A stretch of DNA of 50,690 bases from Bacteroidota bacterium (lineage in GTDB: Bacteria; Bacteroidota; Ignavibacteria; Tepidaquicellales; Tepidaquicellaceae): contig JAFDZO010000019.1 in NCBI GenBank assembly GCA_018266845.1, forward strand, positions 79,058 through 129,747, written 5' to 3'. The notes beneath the pieces are model-generated. The model searched no databases, was not told the origin of the DNA, and saw nothing but the letters and a program-made list of their open reading frames with translations. A program made the position numbers and the translations under genes. Shown piece after piece: positions 49,224 to 50,690 of the stretch. Numbering within the stretch: position 1 is the stretch's first letter; every line of letters begins with the position of its first letter.

Positions 49224-49270
49224 TTTGTTTTGCATAAAGTAGAATGTAGGAAGTATAAAAAACAAGTTTT

Positions 49271-49319
49271 CGTTACGGTGTTGTAAATCCCGCTTTAGCG
49301 GGGCTCCAGCTTCGTAACG
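49271..49319. repeat. dispersed palindromic repeat, copy 5 (with inner hairpin)
   Basis: The outer arms CGTTACG (49271-49277) and CGTAACG (49313-49319) match copies 1 and 2. An inner hairpin CCCGC-TTTA-GCGGG is inserted and GGCTCCAGCTTCG follows. The layout suggests insertion of a second hairpin into the parent element. Confidence 0.6.
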
Positions 49320-49329
49320 ATATAATTCT

Positions 49330-49358
49330 AAAAGGGAGCAAATAGCTCCCTTTTTTTT
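49330..49358 (+). terminator. Rho-independent terminator after the beta-repeat cargo gene
   Basis: AAAGGGAGC (49331-49339), loop AAATA, GCTCCCTTT (49345-49353), then T-run. The stem is almost the same as at 47238. Confidence 0.92.
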
Positions 49359-49376
49359 ACCCGTGAAAATTCTCCT

Positions 49377-50297
49377 ATGAAAAAAATAATCTTCTCAATT
49401 TTATTTCTATTTATAATTCAATCAGTTTTTTCTCAGCCGAGATATATAATGACATTCGACGGAGTAAATCCCGGTTCTTTGCCCGGCGGATGGATTGCTG
49501 TAAACAATTCAGGATTTAATATCAGACAAAACGCTCAATGGCAGGTAAGAGATTCAGGGCAGTATATTTATTATATGTCTCCATTCACTCCTACGAAATC
49601 GCGCAGCGGCAATAGAGCAATTAGCGTAAATTACTATGCGGGTATGAGAGACTCGATAGCGGGAATGTGGGGAGCAGCCGATGCCTGGCTTATCTCTCCC
49701 GGACTTTCAACAATTGCAGGTGATTCACTCAGATTTTTTGCAACAGGATGCTACAATAATAATGCAGACAGTTTACAGATATGGATTTCAACAACTAACC
49801 AAAGTGTATCAAGCTTTACAAAAAAGCTTGGCACAATAAAATGGCAGCCGGGAAGCCCTTACGGAAAATTTACGAGATACGCTTATTCGCTAAGCGGCTC
49901 AACTCCGGGAACTGTTTTTGTCGGGTTCAGATATTATATGAACTGCTCGCAGGGCGATGGTTACATGGTGCAGATAGATGATTTTGCCTTAGGTGTGAAC
50001 GTAGCGATAGAAAATGAATCTGCTGAAATTCCAAAAAAGTTTGAGCTTGCGCAAAATTACCCCAATCCATTTAATCCAAACACTACAATCAGATTTGATT
50101 TGCCGAAAAAATCATCTTACGTATTTTCAGTTTATGATTTATTAGGCAAAAAAGTCTATGAAGAAACGGAAGCAAATTTATCTCCCGGCTCATATAATAT
50201 AAATCTCAATATGAGTTCATTCTCATCGGGAGTATATTTTTATACCCTCCGCGCAGGTGATTTTTTTGAAAGAAGACAAATGGTGCTGGTGAAGTAA
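49377..50297 (+). CDS. secreted choice-of-anchor J protein with T9SS sorting tail
   Basis: 306 residues. Signal peptide about 1-19 (ending VFSQ). The main domain (about 22-205) has the choice-of-anchor J/cleaved-adhesin pattern: MTFDGVNPGSLPGGWIAVNN, NRAISVNYYAG, DAWLISPGLSTIAGDSLRFF, DSLQIWISTTNQSVSSFTK, VFVGFRYYMNCSQGDGYMVQ and IDDFALG. This beta-sandwich resembles carbohydrate-binding modules in secreted adhesins and peptidases. The last 85 residues are the type A sorting domain (AQNYPNPFNPNTTIRF, YVFSVYDLLGKKV, SGVYFYTL, MVLVK). Likely a cell-surface or released adhesin. It is followed by a strong terminator and then the 133-bp array. Confidence 0.88.
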   Translation: MKKIIFSILFLFIIQSVFSQPRYIMTFDGVNPGSLPGGWIAVNNSGFNIRQNAQWQVRDSGQYIYYMSPFTPTKSRSGNRAISVNYYAGMRDSIAGMWGAADAWLISPGLSTIAGDSLRFFATGCYNNNADSLQIWISTTNQSVSSFTKKLGTIKWQPGSPYGKFTRYAYSLSGSTPGTVFVGFRYYMNCSQGDGYMVQIDDFALGVNVAIENESAEIPKKFELAQNYPNPFNPNTTIRFDLPKKSSYVFSVYDLLGKKVYEETEANLSPGSYNINLNMSSFSSGVYFYTLRAGDFFERRQMVLVK

Positions 50298-50333
50298 AGT
50301 TTGTTAACTGAGAAATAGAAATTATTTAGAAAA

Positions 50334-50362
50334 AGAAGCCCGTAATTTACGGGCTTTTTTTA
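50334..50362 (+). terminator. Rho-independent terminator after the last cargo gene
   Basis: AAGCCCGTAA (50336-50345) pairs with TTACGGGCTT (50347-50356), followed by TTTTT. The GCCCG/CGGGC core resembles the hairpins of the adjacent array. Confidence 0.92.
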
Positions 50363-50405
50363 TGTAAATAAGTTTTTTGAACTATAGTAATGCCCCCCCA
50401 AAAAA

Positions 50406-50690
50406 AACCCGGGTTAACGGGCTTTTGATGTGGACAGGGCTCCCGATAAATTGGGATAAACTCCATTGAAACGGCGACGACACCTCCCACGGCACTTGTT
50501 CCGTCAATGGCGGGAACATGGTTGCTCTAAAACAAAAAAGCCCGGATTAACGGGCTTTTGATGTGGACAGGGCTCCCGATAAATCGGGATAAACTCCATT
50601 GAAACGGCGACGACACCTCCCACGGCACTTGTTCCGTCAATGGCGGGAACATGGTTGCCCAAAAATAAAAAAGCCCGGGTTAACGGGCTT
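50406..50690. repeat. 133-bp tandem repeat array of foldable units (runs off the window)
   Basis: Two full units and the start of a third have an exact 133-base period (GCTTTTG at 50421 and 50554; GCTT at 50687). Each unit has a GCCCG/CGGGC terminator-like hairpin and CCCGAT/ATCGGG. It also has a 10-bp bulged stem (CCATTG..ACGG with CCGT.CAATGG) whose loop shows CACCTCCC on the plus strand (50481-50488, 50614-50621). The few differences between units mostly keep pairing. Base composition is clearly GC-richer than the window. Bases 50363-50405 hold a C7A8 run that may be an assembly or slippage artefact. No protein pattern is seen on either strand. Confidence 0.8.

Noticed and set aside
50480..50650. 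Minus-strand short frame (MFPPLTEQVPW...) inside the repeat unit
   Set aside because: It runs through the terminator hairpin and has no ribosome site; probably chance.
50406..50690. CRISPR array
   Set aside because: The whole 133-bp unit is repeated; there are no short repeats with variable spacers and no cas genes.
50406..50690. Integron attC sites
   Set aside because: Period and GTTAAC core are suggestive, but the consensus GTTRRRY/RYYYAAC pairs and gene cassettes are absent.
1..50690. tRNA, rRNA, tmRNA or RNase P RNA genes
   Set aside because: No T-loop GGTTCRANNCC with paired arms, no rRNA core sequences and no tmRNA/RNase P signatures were seen on either strand.

Overview
The window is an AT-rich chromosomal segment from a member of the Bacteroidota/Ignavibacteria side of the FCB group. 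Five secreted proteins end in the type A C-terminal sorting domain of the type IX secretion system (T9SS), with the motif xQN[YF]PNPFNPxTxI. Several genes have promoters of the form TTG(ACA)-N16/17-TA(nn)TTTG, which matches the Bacteroidota sigma-A consensus. Many genes start with TTG, and the housekeeping genes look Bacteroidota-like (short adenylate kinase, ThyX, DinG-like helicase, a conserved acidic small protein). No rRNA, tRNA, CRISPR array, transposase or phage gene was seen.

Layout. 1-1425 (minus): a truncated YcaQ-type gene overlapping a secreted polysaccharide deacetylase. 1701-6138: an outer-membrane barrel followed by a SprB-repeat/papain-like secreted protein. 6197-6679: three very small ORFs, two of them single-span membrane peptides with strong ribosome binding sites. 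6727-9219: YdeI-like protein, rlmN, adk. 9385-12538: STAS protein, then exbB and three exbD genes. 12741-14562: a small Gly-rich secreted protein and two TPM-domain proteins. 14578-17899: lptD overlapping dapF; the DapF has Ser in place of the second catalytic Cys. 18001-21144: secreted phosphoesterase, TrmB-like regulator, small T9SS cargo.

21186-21820 has no convincing gene but holds a dense series of hairpins, six with a GAGGG loop. It ends in a Rho-independent terminator and is the best candidate for an undescribed large structured RNA. 22011-26374: proline dehydrogenase, thyX, a BadF-type sugar kinase and guaA. 26580-32939: a divergent GldL/GldM-like (ExbB/ExbD-like) motor pair and an outer-membrane protein, then two tandem copies of a cassette made of a small coiled-coil lipoprotein and a LysM protein with a Lys/Asp-rich tail. 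Each cassette has its own promoter and terminator. This looks like an envelope machine that could power or anchor secretion.

33024-43418: phoH, rsmB, a T9SS cargo with Ycf48-like repeats, a nucleotidyltransferase, a DinG-like helicase, a SpoU methyltransferase and an M3 peptidase. 43869-45004: an ArsR-controlled operon (ArsR, DUF6132, OsmC, DUF2892) with an operator-like palindrome over a nearly leaderless promoter. 45486-47225: ECF sigma factor, one-span membrane protein and a CpxP/CnrX-like periplasmic protein. 47517-50297: two more T9SS cargo genes. From 50406 the window runs off in a 133-bp tandem repeat array whose units fold, expose an anti-Shine-Dalgarno-like loop and carry terminator-like hairpins.

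Dispersed intergenic elements recur: short palindromes of the CGTTACGAAGC-NNNN-GCTTCGTAACG type and longer CAAAG-rich inverted repeats. All family assignments come from reading motifs by eye; no database search was run.
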